Below, in pieces: positions 10,601-20,930 of a DNA stretch of 64,000 nucleotides. The notes beneath the pieces are model-generated. The model ran no database searches and was not told the DNA's origin. It saw nothing but the letters and a program-made list of their open reading frames with translations. Each line of letters starts with the position of its first letter. Position 1 is the first letter of the stretch. Made by a program: the position numbers and the translations under genes. Source of the DNA: Lunularia cruciata (taxonomy: Eukaryota > Streptophyta > Marchantiopsida > Lunulariales > Lunulariaceae); assembly GCA_948567375.1 (NCBI GenBank), contig OX419760.1, forward strand, positions 2,108,001-2,172,000, read 5' to 3'.

Positions 10601-11740
10601 CTTTTTGGGATGGCAGATTATGGATCCCAAATGTCCCAAAATTATGCACCACCATTCTAGCGGAATGTCATGATTGGGCCATTGCAGCTCATGTCGGAGT
10701 GGACAAGACCTTGGATGCAATCAAGTGCCATTACTATTGGCCCAAGATGAGCAACAATGTGATGGACTAGGTGTGTAGCTGCCTACTTTGTCAATAGAAC
10801 AAAGCTTCTAATCAAGCTCCTGCATGGCTCCTTCAACATCTCCCCACTCCTACCCAACATTGGGAACAAGTGAGTATGGATCTCGTTTGTGAATTACCCA
10901 AGACCACCTCAAGGTTTGACTCCATCGTGGACTTTGTGGACCGGCTCAGCAAAATGATTCATGGACGCCCTACCACCAAGGAGGTGACCGCTCCACAACT
11001 AGCTCAATTATACTTAGGTGCAGTCTTTGCTCACCATGGCTGGTCTAGAGTACTCATCACCAATAGAGGCACCCAATTCACTAGTTTGTTTTGGCAAATA
11101 CTCTTTGGTTTCTTCAAAACCAAGTTGGCCATGTCCACAACTTACCACCCACAAACAAATGGCCAAACAGAGCGGGCTAATCGCACGATTGAAGATATGT
11201 TACGCGGCTTCACCTTAGAAGAGCAAGAGAGGTGGGACACCCTACTCTCGTTGGTGGAATTCACTTACAACAATTCAGTGAATGCATCCAACCAAGTCAC
11301 TCTATTATTCCTCATGTATAGTGAGCATCCCTTCACACCTTCTAGCTTGATGCAGATCCATCCAATGGCTACCAAGGTCGATGCAGTCAACACATTTGTT
11401 TCTAGAATCCAACAAGGTGTGGAGAGCACCAAGCACAAATTACAGATTGCACAAAATTAACAGCAGTATGCTGATGCACACCGTAGGCACATGGAGTTCA
11501 ATGTTGGGGATCAAGTGTGGCTATCGACAACCAACCTCACATTAGTTGGACCTCGTAAGCTCAGACCTCATTTTACTGGGCCTTTCTCGATTCTTCGTCG
11601 CATCGGCGCTGTGGCCTATCAACTTGAGCTACCACCACACATGAAGATCCATCCAGTGTTCCATGTCTCCTTATTACGAAAATATGCTCCCCGATCAGGC
11701 CAAGGTCATTCCACACAAGACATTCGACCTTGTCCGACAC
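10601..11740 (+). pseudogene. Chromovirus integrase, decayed
   Basis: The HHCC zinc domain is visible (H and H of ECHDWAIAAHVG, C..C of CSCLLCQ) with a stop between its parts. The DDE core has Asp in SMDLVCELP and Glu in NGQTERANRTIEDML. The second Asp of the usual SDRGTQF is Asn here (ITNRGTQFTS), consistent with a G-to-A change and loss of catalysis. The GPY/F-type tail is LRPHFTGPFSILRRIG, followed by HPVFHVSLLRKY. Confidence 0.92.
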
Positions 11741-11949
11741 TCATTGATAACATAGAGGAATATGAAGTGGAGCGGATTCTCCAAAAACGCATGCGTGGTA
11801 CTCGCCATCCATGGGTGGAATATCTAGTACAATGGAAAGGTTACCCCTTCTATGAAGCAACTTGGGAGCCCGCTGCCAATTTGGCACATGCACTAGTGTT
11901 GGTGCAAGCATTTGAGCAACAATTGCACAACGAGGACGTTGCATCTTAA
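11741..11949 (+). pseudogene. Chromodomain at the C-terminus of the integrase
   Basis: The residues EEYEVERILQKR, then VEYLVQWKGYPFYEATWEPA, form a canonical chromodomain (aromatic residues Y, W and W in expected places). This marks the element as a chromovirus, a Ty3/gypsy lineage whose chromodomain binds modified histone tails and guides insertion. The frame is open to a TAA at 11,947-11,949. The two other gypsy copies in this window have a PHD finger in the same place. Confidence 0.92.
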
Positions 11950-11962
11950 AAGGAGGGAGGTT
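11949..11962 (+). promoter_or_regulatory. Polypurine tract of chromovirus
   Basis: The purine run AAAAGGAGGGAGG, followed by TT, lies directly before the 3' LTR. This is where plus-strand DNA synthesis is primed. Confidence 0.85.
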
Positions 11963-12706
11963 TGTAATACCAAGAGCTAGCCATATGATCTAGATGTGAA
12001 ATTTGGTTTGGTAACATCTAGAATGATGTTATACATGATGGTCAAAATAGATCAGATAGAAGTATCACCAAAAGAGTATTTCTACTAATAGGGCAGAAAT
12101 TGAAATAGACTTGAGAACCTTAGAACCAATAGCTAGACATATGATTTAAAGGTGAGAATTTTTTTGGTAACATCTGGAAGGATGTTACACAAGATGGACT
12201 AAACAAATCAGAAAGAGGTATCACCAAAAGAGGACTTCTACTAATAGAGTAGGAACCGAAATATGCTTGAAATCTTTGAAGGCAATTTCGCAAGCCTAAA
12301 TGGATGAATTAGACCTCAAAAATGTGCAAATTCCCCCCCCTCTCCAATGGATGGAAGGCTGGCTTTCCCTCCCCCCTACTTTGTCTCGTTGAGAGCTTTC
12401 CAACGATACCTTACTCACATGATTCTGAGATTCCTATAGGAAGATTCCCTAAATGATTCCCTCCTGTCAAAGCTTGTGTGACCAACCAGATAGAACCTAG
12501 ACCAGACATGTCACCCATCCAAGTAAGTAATCCAAGGGTGGAGCTTGTTGACATGTCACCTATCTGTGTCCCTAATCATATGGTGGAGTTTCCTTGGAGG
12601 AAATCCTCTTTGTCTCTATAATAAAGAGAAGGTGCTCCTTTGGGGCATCAAATGTTTGAGTGTGCAATCTGTGCTTTCTCTCTTCTCTTGTCCTCGGAGT
12701 ATTACA
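11963..12706 (+). repeat. 3' LTR of plus-strand chromovirus
   Basis: A 744 bp repeat of the 5' LTR with scattered substitutions. It carries about 48 extra bases (GCTTGTTGACATGTCACCTA and onward, around 12,543-12,590) absent from the 5' LTR. The ends are TGTAATAC and GTATTACA. The five bases after it (CTCTT) do not match the five before the 5' LTR (TGCAC), so no target-site duplication is visible. Confidence 0.92.
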
Positions 12707-13090
12707 CTCTTGCATAGCCCTTAGCAGAAACCTCCTAGTAGTAGAATGCTTGATTCTCTCCTTCTTGTTGGACTCAAGCTCATCTATATCATGAGCTTCT
12801 AATGCCAATCTAAACAATCATAACTGTCTAGGATACACTTCACATCCAAAGCCCAGGCTTTGTAATTAGTGTTTCCTAGTTTCTCTAGCTCTCTGAGTTC
12901 TCCTATCAACCCCAATGGTGACTATGGGCCCATAACCTGATGAGAACCATGCTTCCTACTCTTTGAAGTGGAAGGTCTACCACTCCCTCTTATCTCTGAT
13001 GTATCAGACATCACTACTGCAATACTAGACCTCTCTCTTTGTATCATAGCTCACAAGCATCAAATAGGTTCTCTCATGCGGCACTAGTAG
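12707..13090 (-). pseudogene. Ty1/copia gag fragment
   Basis: The minus strand reads ELEKLGNTNYKAWALDVK and continues ILDSYDCLD, the typical N-terminal copia gag block (L-x-G-x-N-Y-x-x-W). Stops interrupt it. It is cut off at the chromovirus LTR. The region further right, to about 13,465, may be its LTR or leader. Confidence 0.65.
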
Positions 13091-13195
13091 CTTCCAATAC
13101 TGAGATGATGGTATGCAACTAAGGATTTCACAAAATGCAAGGAAGAGGTGTTTATCACCCTTGTTGAAGAACTAATTGAAACAAGAACAGAAATC

Positions 13196-13307
13196 ACTCT
13201 TATAAACACTTAAGCAAACCCTAGGGGGTTGCTTTGCTTAACCCTAATTAGACTCTTATAAACACTTAAGCAAACCCTAAGGGGTTGCTTTGCTTAACTC
13301 TAATTAG
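13196..13307 (+). repeat. 56-bp tandem duplication with an inner palindrome
   Basis: Units 13,196-13,251 and 13,252-13,307 differ at two positions. Each contains AAGCAAACCCTAGGGGGTTG and adjoining bases, a near-perfect inverted repeat (AAGCAA ... TTGCTT) that could form a hairpin. It lies in the presumed copia LTR or leader. Confidence 0.85.
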
Positions 13308-13465
13308 GGTTGCGCTCCTCTTTACCTTAAGTAGAAGACATTTAGTAGAGTTTCTAGAGGATTCTAACAAAACCTTAAAAAACAAAAGAAGTCACTAAAC
13401 TAGCGATTAACTAAACTAACATAATATTTACAATCTATATTTGTGAATACTACTCAGAGCACCAT

Positions 13466-13590
13466 TTGTCAAAGATTCGGACAGCATACTAGACATTTCC
13501 CAATTATTCATATAGATCATACTCCGTGCAGATATCTGTTTGATATCTCCAAGTGTATCTGATCACGAGTGGATAGACGGATGAACGCCC
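13466..13590 (+). repeat. Dispersed repeat R1, right part (interrupted copy)
   Basis: GTGCAGATATCTG, TTTGATATCTCCAAGTG and GAGTGGATAGAC match the reverse complement of about 22,720-22,830. The stretch GTCAAAGATTC, followed by AGCAT and CTAGA, also echoes 767-797, so a short piece occurs on both sides of the nested elements. Confidence 0.55.
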
Positions 13591-14157
13591 GGTTTAGTTT
13601 TAGAAAAGTTAAAGTCGAGCCTGCATTTCCTGTAAAGCGTGGCCTGCCAAGAAAGATCCTGTTTGATAGGCGTTTTCATCAGGTAACTTTGCCTATAGTG
13701 CAAGATGAACTGATTCAGTGGATTTACAGAGCAAAGGATGACCCGCAGTAGATTGTAATTAGAGAATGACATGAACAGGGCGTACTGTATCTTATTCGAT
13801 CATCAGGGGTCGCGTGACCAGGACTGCAAGTTGTTATACAGTATGAATAAGCTTTAGTCACACTCTTTGTTACACTACAGTGGAAGACCGCCCGGTTTAG
13901 CATTAGAAAAATTAAAGTCGAGCCTGCATTCCCTGTAAAGCGTGGCCTGCCAAGAAAGATCCTCTTTGACAGGCATTTTTGCAAGATGAAGCGATTCAGT
14001 GGATTTACAGAGCAAAGGATGACTTGCAGTAGATTGTAGTTAGATAATGACATGAGCAGGGCGAACTGTATCTTATTCGATCATCAGGGGTCGCATGACC
14101 AGGACTGCAAGTTGTGACACACTGAATAAGCTTTAGTCACACTCGTCGTCACTCTAC
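13587..14157 (+). repeat. ~300-bp imperfect tandem repeat, two units
   Basis: Units of about 13,587-13,886 and 13,888-14,157 share long stretches, e.g. AAAGTCGAGCCTGCAT, CGTGGCCTGCCAAGAAAG, GATTCAGTGGATTTACAGAG and TTATTCGATCATCAGGGGTC. The second has about 30 bp deleted after GGCATTTTT. No convincing coding frame is seen. Confidence 0.85.
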
Positions 14158-15300
14158 ATTTCATATGTCACCCATGCGTTACACACATATCCTGTCAATG
14201 CATGGTGTTACGATTGAGATTACCGTAAGAAAATGTACTACAAATTTTTCTCATTCCCATGCTATTGGGAGCTTAGCCCCCTTTTACCTTTTAGGTTTTA
14301 TCTTTATACGGCTCGAGGCTTGATGGGGTCTGCATCCTTCTCGTTATCCTAAGCGTGTCGCTTTTGATTCTCATTTCCTCAAGCGGATCTGAAATAATGT
14401 TCACATCACATTCTTGAGCAGAGGAGGGAGGAGAGAGGCAGGCAGGATGTAAGAGCGTACCTGTTGCGTGAACTCACATGAATTTCATTATCACCACAAG
14501 TTCCAGAATGAACAGACTTTGAATCGTACCATGACTAACGCTTGTGCAGATATAAATCATGGTAGGATCCAGAAGAGGTTGAGATTTTGCTCGAATTCTT
14601 GGGGACGAATCTGTATGCTGTTAAATTGAGCGCTACCAATAGCTGCTAACGTTTACTTCATCAGTTTCAGAACTTTGTATGTGTATCGTATCAAGCTCCG
14701 TCGTGTCCTGAACAACCTTCATCTGCTACCAGAGCTCTGCGCAAACTCAGATCTTTGTGACTCCTGAAATTATTTTACAATTCACTCTGTGTGTGATGGG
14801 CAATTCGCAACTAGGATATTACTCGCCTGGCATCTCGTGTCATCTCGTGTGAAGCGAATCATCTCGGAATCAATCAAAAACTTTCCCGTCATAAGAGTAC
14901 CACTGGAGGATGTGCCCGATTGACGTTTCTTTACCATCTTTGCATGTTCCTCTGTACTCTGGTCACAAGCAAAGTGCAGCAGTTTTTGTGCGATATACTG
15001 TGAGGTCGATGAAAATGAAAAGTGCAGCCATTATAGCTGTGTGTTTGACATTGGAGAGTCGCGGCAATGAATCTGTGTTTGTACAAAGCACCCCGAGTTC
15101 GAAGTCTTTGATTCACACTTGGACTGGGGTTGGTCCTCAGAAACCGCCCACCGCTGCCTAAATGATGTTAAGGGATCCACGATGTACGATAAATGACATA
15201 GTGAGCAAACCATTTACCATTCTACCGTTAGTGTGTATATGCATATACAACCAGGCCCAATTGCAGCTTATTTTTCAGATCTTGTATGCTGCTATGATAA
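14158..15300. other. Non-coding stretch, no gene recognised
   Basis: There is no recognisable protein or RNA gene. Short open frames near 14,910-15,160 on both strands have no family features. An AAAT-rich run (AAATAAATAAATGAATAAAT) occurs near 15,314-15,340. Confidence 0.35.
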
Positions 15301-15409
15301 AAGTCCATGTTAAAATAAATAAATAAATGAATAAATAAAACCAACCCTCTCTCCTTCCCTTAGGGAGGGGAGGAAAGGGTACAAGGCACAAGCAAGTGCA
15401 AATAGAACA

Positions 15410-15850
15410 AAGAATATCAAGTCTAAAAAACTCACTCGGTCATAGATAAAGTGGATGAAAGTATCTTAGGGGAAAAGGCATGCAGTCAACAACTCCAAAG
15501 TAACTAAACAACAATGAATATAAAGTCTAAAAAACTCACTCGGTCATAGATAAAGTGCCTGAAAGTATTTTAGTGGAAAAAGGATGCAGTCAACAAAATC
15601 CAAAGTAACTAAAGAGAGTAGTTTATTTATAAAAAAAAAAGGTGTACAAGCTCCAATAAAACTAAAGAGAGGGTAGTTTAAGTGCATGAACGGTGTAAAG
15701 GTACAGTTTTGGTAAAGGTACATCGATATAGTGCATGAAGGTATCTTGGGGGATAATGCATGCAATCAATAAACTAAAGAGAGAGAGAGAGGAGTTTGTT
15801 CTTGAAAGACTCCGTACAAGCTCCAAAGAAACTAAAGAGAGGGTAGTTTA
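15410..15850 (+). repeat. Imperfect tandem repeat, ~110-bp units
   Basis: The phrases AAAAAACTCACTCGGTCATA, ATGAAAGTATCTTAG, GCATGCAGTCAACAA and AACTAAAGAGAG recur three to four times with divergence. The best-matched pair starts at about 15,420 and 15,530. The later units are degraded and mixed with short GA runs. Confidence 0.7.
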
Positions 15851-16680
15851 TTCTTGAACGTCGTCTGTGGTATCGATCTTCTAATGGTATGTATGGTTAG
15901 TATTTCAAGACAAATCCGATGACAATACACGGTCCTTTACGGTGAACAGAAGGCTGAAGGCAACACATGAGTGCGGATGCCGTTGCGCACCATGCCAGTA
16001 CAATGCGTTCTACGAGTCATGATCAGCCCTGCGAGTCTTCAGGAGACAGAGAAGATTCATTAGTGGAGAAAGCATTTCAAGACCTTAAGCTTACACTCAA
16101 TCTTACCTGTGATAAGCGGATTCAGAAACTTGTAAGAGCCGGGAGGTAATACATTCACAAAAGCTCAGCTTAGAGAAACAGATGCTAATCTTATTGACTG
16201 CTAGACAGGCTTTCACTTACTAGTTTTCGAGAACTACTAGACTGTGGGGTTCTTCAAGACGATCAAGGTGTACTCCATGCGTAGTAGAGGTGATACCTCA
16301 AATGTGATAACACCACTGTCCACTGCCTGAATTCTCTAGTCTAATTTAAAACTACCAATAGCGAAGAGATCAAAGTGCAGTGTGAGGACATGTCCAAACG
16401 ACTCTCAATGTGCCTGAAGATGATTAAGCAAAATCAAATTCCATCATATATCGCATTTAGGTGCTTGATTTGCTTGCATGATGTGACTGATAGTGTCCAG
16501 ATTATTTCGAAGTGTCAAACAAGAGGTGGAGATACCAAAGTTCACCAATGGTAGCGCGACACTTAGTCCTGTTCCAACATATATAGGAAGAGAAAAATAT
16601 ACAAGTGAAGTTGTGTATTGGGTCTCGCTTCACTATACATTCAACAAAAAAAATGGTGACTGAAGAAATAAACTTGCCCG
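15851..16680. other. Non-coding stretch, one unassigned small frame
   Basis: An ATG-initiated frame of 60 codons at 15,967-16,149 (plus) is not like any family I know and has no supporting context. Nothing else is recognised. Confidence 0.3.
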
Positions 16681-16689
16681 CCGCACACT

Positions 16690-16900
16690 AGCTGTTAGGA
16701 ATATTAGCTTGTGACTCTCTTCTCAAGCTTAAGTGAATATCTTTGATGCCCAAATGAGATTTGAAATATTCAAATGTATCTTTAGTCAAAGCTTTGGTGA
16801 AAAAATCAACAACTTGCGGATCCATACTAATATAATGCATATCTATTTCTCCGGCAAATACCCTCTCTCTAATAAATATAGTGTATTAAACACCTCCTCT
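16690..16900 (-). pseudogene. Ty1/copia RNase H C-terminal fragment
   Basis: The minus strand reads EIDMHYISMDPQVVDFFTKA, then LTKDTFEYFKSHLGIKDIHL, the characteristic end of copia RNase H (normally ...ADIFTKAL...F...LG). Upstream sequence soon becomes uninterpretable. It is an isolated fragment unconnected with the gag piece at 12.7 kb. Confidence 0.8.
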
Positions 16901-17439
16901 CCAAGAAACAAATATAGTCAGTCACTTGATGTAAAGAAAGATTCTATATAGCGAATTGAACCTTTTTGCAGCTTTCTACACTGTAGGTTTCATTAAAAGC
17001 AATCTATCAATCACCTAGATAGCTATCTTGGAACCCTAGACCTATGGTCTATATCAGAGTACGCCTTCCCACCCAGTGACCCATCCGGGAAGGATGCAAA
17101 CTCTACTATAGTGCTCAGATTCTCAATCTGAAGCTGCAAGCAATTTGGATTGGATCAGTATTGATTGGGACGTAGTTTTTAATCTTTCCAGTGTAAAAGA
17201 CACGAGACCAAAAACAGGGAATGTAGCTTTTTATAGTGTGTTCTTGCTTTCTCGTGTTTGGAGAAGGCTTCTTGTGCTCATATCTCGCCTCTCTTTTCGT
17301 ATCCTGGTTCGATTTTGGGATATTACCTTATGGTAAACTTCCTCGCTGCTGAGATTTATAGCTCTGTGGATGGAGACTACAGTTTGGATGTGAAAGAGAG
17401 ATAGAAGATGGGTATGGTTGAGTTGTAAGGGAGAGCTGG
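16901..17439. other. Upstream region of the P450 pseudogene
   Basis: No other gene is recognised. The membrane-anchor part of the P450 has no clear ATG: the open frame runs back only to a stop at 17,419-17,421. Confidence 0.3.
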
Positions 17440-19532
17440 GGAGGACAGCAACTTGCTTGGGGAGTTTCTGAGGCATTGTTTCTGGGGATTTTACTGGTAG
17501 TGAGCTTCAGTGTTTGGACACATAGGAGCAGAAAACGGATCCGACTACCGCCTGGGCCTCCGGGATGGCCGGTGCTTGGCCATCTTCCGAGTCTGGGCAC
17601 TATGCCTCATCATTCACTGATCAGAATGTCGGAGAAGTATGGGCTATCATCAGCATAAGGCTCGGTACAAGGCGTGCAGTTGTGGTTTCTTCCATGACTT
17701 CCCTGCAAAAGACATTTTTATAACTCAAGATCATATGCTTGGTACTCGTCCGAGAACCATCAACGGGGAAGTGTTCCTTTACAATTGCCAGGATCTTGGG
17801 CTTTCGCCAACTAATGATCGTTGGCGTCTGATGCATAAGATTGTTGACATGGAGATCCTCAGCCGTAAACGCATGAACCAATACGAGGTATGACAATTGT
17901 TACTTCCAAGCACATGCGTATGCTAGCAATTCAGACTGCCTTAGAACAGAGTTATAACAAGCTTCATGAAATTACTTGATATTTAAATATGACAATAGAA
18001 CCGGAGAAATTCGCGACGACAATTCTCAAGAATGGAAGTTCTGCGGCGGCGTTATATGATTCCTGTTCGTCCAAACCAAATCTAGCTCACCAATAGATGT
18101 CTTCAAGATATCTGTGTGGGGAATGCTTCCATAGTATACAACTCGGTATGCGTCGAAATACAAGCCTAGGAACTTCTCGTTATCCATCACCTTTAACCAG
18201 CTCGTTGGCAGATTAGTGAACTCCGAACGATTGCAACTAACTTAGTATAATTGTGGTGTATGTCATCAGGGCGTCAGAAAAGAAGAAGTTCTGGCCACAA
18301 TAATGTATTTGCAAGAAGCTGGTAGAAGAGGGCAGCTAGTTGAACTAGATCGGGAAATACAACGGTTGTCATAAGATTACATGAGTTTACTTCTGTTTAG
18401 CAAGCGTTATTTTGGCTACAAGATAAATTCCAGGAACCACAGAGGTAAGTTGAAGAACTTGGAACATTTGTCAACTGAATGGTGTTCCATATTTGGATCC
18501 TTCATTGTTGGAGAATACCCACCCTGTCTCCGTACGCTGGACATAGGTGGTTTTGAGGCACAGCTAGTACAATTGAGGGAAGAATTCGGCCAGTTTCTGA
18601 GTCCAATCATTGAAGAGCGTCGGCAGAAACCAGAGGCCGAGATCAAAAACTTCTTGGAGGTGCTTTTGACATTGCAACGTGAGAAGGTCGGTGACGGGTT
18701 TCCCAGTGACCAGATTAAAGGCTCTTCTGCATGTGAGTTGCTTTACCTTTGAGACCTTTGCTCTTGCCCTTGTCGCCGTAGAATTGCGCATGTAGTTATA
18801 CATGCTATTTGTTCATTCAGCAGAAATATATATTGTTCACTAGTACTGGTATGCTAGGATTGCCATGTATAAATCTTCAATGGTTAACGCTTCTTCCTGA
18901 TTGATGCAGAACATGCTCATTCGTGCTACCGAAACCTCAGCAAACTCAACAATCTGGGGGTTAGCTCAGGTGATGCGGCATCCAGAGATACGGCAGAAAA
19001 TCGTCTTGACGAGCTTGACGTTGTCGTGGAGAAAGAGAGGCTGGTGGAAGAATCTGATCTAGATGACCTCAAGTACCTGAAAGCAGTGGTAAAAGAAACG
19101 TTTAGAATGCATCCGGTGGTACCCTTGGGACTTCCGCGAGAGGCGATGCAGGATATTCAAGTACCTGGATACAACATTTCAAAAAGAACTAGGGTACTTA
19201 TCAACATATACGGGATAGGTCCCGATCCGAGGGTCTGGAAGGATCCCAACACTTTGATCCGACAGATTTTGGAAACCCAGAACTTGGATGCGCACGGACA
19301 ACACATGGAACTTTTGGCATTTGGCTCCGGTCGAAGAATTTGTGTTGGAACGGAGTCAGGAAGAGGTATTGTGGAAATCACACTTGCTCAAATTCTTCAT
19401 ACCTGCGTACTAGCCCTTCCACCAGGGATGGAGGTGGGTCTCGAGGAGGGAGTGGGAATGACGCTTCCGAAAGCAAATCCGCTTCAAGTTTTGGTGGCCT
19501 CGCGCTTAAAACCAGAAGTATATACCCTCTGA
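17422..19532 (+). pseudogene. A-type (clan 71) cytochrome P450 pseudogene
   Basis: Exon 1 (to about 17,887) encodes a hydrophobic anchor, then LPPGPPGWPVLGHLPSLG, then TRPRTINGEVFLYNCQDLG. Exon 2 begins near 18,269 (VRKEEVLATIMYL) and runs to about 18,733 with FGSFIVGEYPPCLRTLDIGG. Exon 3, from 18,910, holds the I-helix (LIRATETSANSTIWGLAQVM), the ExxR motif (KETFRMHP) and the haem loop FGSGRRICVG. The overall pattern is closest to CYP703/CYP78-like plant enzymes. It is broken: single-base frameshifts at about 17,643, 17,690 and 18,995, an in-frame TAA at about 18,371, and loss of the PERF-type motif before the haem loop (LIRQILE). Haem-thiolate Cys is present. Functional P450s of this type are ER-anchored mono-oxygenases. 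Confidence 0.88.
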
Positions 19533-19539
19533 AGGGTCT

Positions 19540-20010
19540 AAACCTATAGACCCTCAAGCCATGGATATTGCCTTGATCTTTACAGTTCCACCACAAGGCT
19601 TGGAGGTAACGGCCAGCCCCTTCTGGTTCATACTTAGTGCTGAATGCCTACATCTCTTTTAAACACACCTGAATGAACCAATGGCCATGGAAATCACCGC
19701 AATTGCCTTCATGTACAAGGCCCTCTGCATAAGAGGTTCTCTCCAGACCTTTATGGTTTTCCTAGAATTTGGACAGGTTCGTTTCCACATTACATTCCTG
19801 TGTCCATCCCAGGACAGGACTCTAATCGGGATCACGAGAACTTGTACAAATATATGCTTTTGTATCTTTTCAGTGAAACGACAACATTTGAATTATCAAT
19901 CGTTTAATATGAATTGAAGTTGGTATAGACATTTGCAGCACTCGAGCTCATGCCAATAGTTATCCACATTATCACGAATGCTCGTACATAAATCCTCAGC
20001 AACCCGTGTT
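19540..20010. other. Non-coding stretch downstream of the P450 pseudogene
   Basis: No protein family is recognised. A 78-codon plus-strand frame at 19,681-19,917 lacks family features. Confidence 0.3.
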
Positions 20011-20014
20011 ATCT

Positions 20015-20292
20015 ACATAAAGGAGTGAAAAGACAGCAGAAGCCATTCTCTAAAAGGAGAGTCCGTAACTACTGAGGACAGAACCGACGCAGACTACGCA
20101 CATGCAAATCTAAGTAACTGAGCGCATGCAAGTGTAAGCAATTAGGAATTAACTCCAAACACGAGCAAATGTACGCTGTGCGGACTTGATAAATCAATCC
20201 ATTCCATAAACGATGAAAACTACATCCAAAATGAAGAGCGATACAAAGCATTAACCAAAGAAGAAATCATTCCAAAGCAATGCGAAAACAAT
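20015..20292 (+). repeat. SINE-like repeat, diverged copy
   Basis: The start AGCAGAAGCCATTCTC matches the head of the other copies loosely. The body shares GCACATGCAAATCTAAG exactly with the copy at 29.3 kb, as well as CATTCCATAA and the 3' part CATTCCAAAGCAATGCGAAA. No target duplication was identified. Confidence 0.5.
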
Positions 20293-20342
20293 GGTACCGA
20301 ACAGTAAGTGATGTGTTATGTATTCAGGACACACACGAGAGA

Positions 20343-20345
<3 letters not shown>

Positions 20346-20397
<52 letters not shown>
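20346..20397 (+). repeat. (AG)n microsatellite
   Basis: 52 bp of uninterrupted AG dinucleotide. Confidence 0.98.
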
Positions 20398-20400
<3 letters not shown>

Positions 20401-20440
20401 TCAGGTGATAATGTGCAGGATGCATATTTTTATTTCATAT

Positions 20441-20930
20441 TAAACTGTGCATTGGCAAAAAGTCAACGAGGAGTTTGCACCGAGAATAAAAATATGCATC
20501 CTGCAATTTGATTTCAATCAACATATGTACTCGTAAACTGACCCCTCAAGTTTTTTGTGTATTAATAAGTCTTAGACCTGTCTAGCTGCAGTGGGAATAT
20601 TTCATGCAAGTTGCATATCCTATCGAGGAATTGTCACATGCTCAAGGCGTAGCGATGGCGATCAGATCCACTAGTACTGGTACTAGCGTTAACTTGGGAA
20701 AGCTGCCACAGCTGTACACGGTGACCTTGAACAATCGCAGGTTTCTGGGTGGGTCAAGAAACTTCATGCTTCATACATGAGTCTTGTTACCGATGTTCGA
20801 TGCATCTCTATACTGAATAAATCGTAAGTGACTGTGACCAGTTTACGAGTACATATGTTGATTATAATCAAATTGCAGGATGCATTCTCGGTGCAAACTC
20901 CTCGTTGGCTTTTTGCCAATGCACAGTTTA
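20441..20930. repeat. Fold-back repeat: ~95-bp inverted arms around a ~298-bp spacer
   Basis: The left arm 20,441-20,540 and the right arm 20,839-20,930 are reverse complements with few mismatches; shared pieces include ACTGTGCATTGGCAAAAAG, CAACGAGGAGTTTGCACC and ACATATGTACTCGTAAACTG. The left arm has about 8 extra bases (TAAAAATA). A shorter inverted pair (TGCAGGATGCATATTTTTAT) at 20,414-20,435 and 20,485-20,506 overlaps the left arm. The structure resembles a MITE or foldback element, or an RNA hairpin locus. No protein is encoded. Confidence 0.85.

Noticed and set aside
8593..11950. Reassigned UAG/UAA codons as an explanation for the many in-frame stops
   Set aside because: Host genes here (ankyrin, ABCC) use normal stops and none internally. 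The stops sit in retroelements at Gln/Arg sites, which mutation explains better.
15967..16149. 60-codon ATG-initiated plus-strand frame
   Set aside because: No recognisable motif, no neighbouring exon that fits, and surroundings that are repeats.
20308..20511. Plus-strand frame rich in Arg-Glu repeats
   Set aside because: It is a translation of the (AG)n microsatellite.
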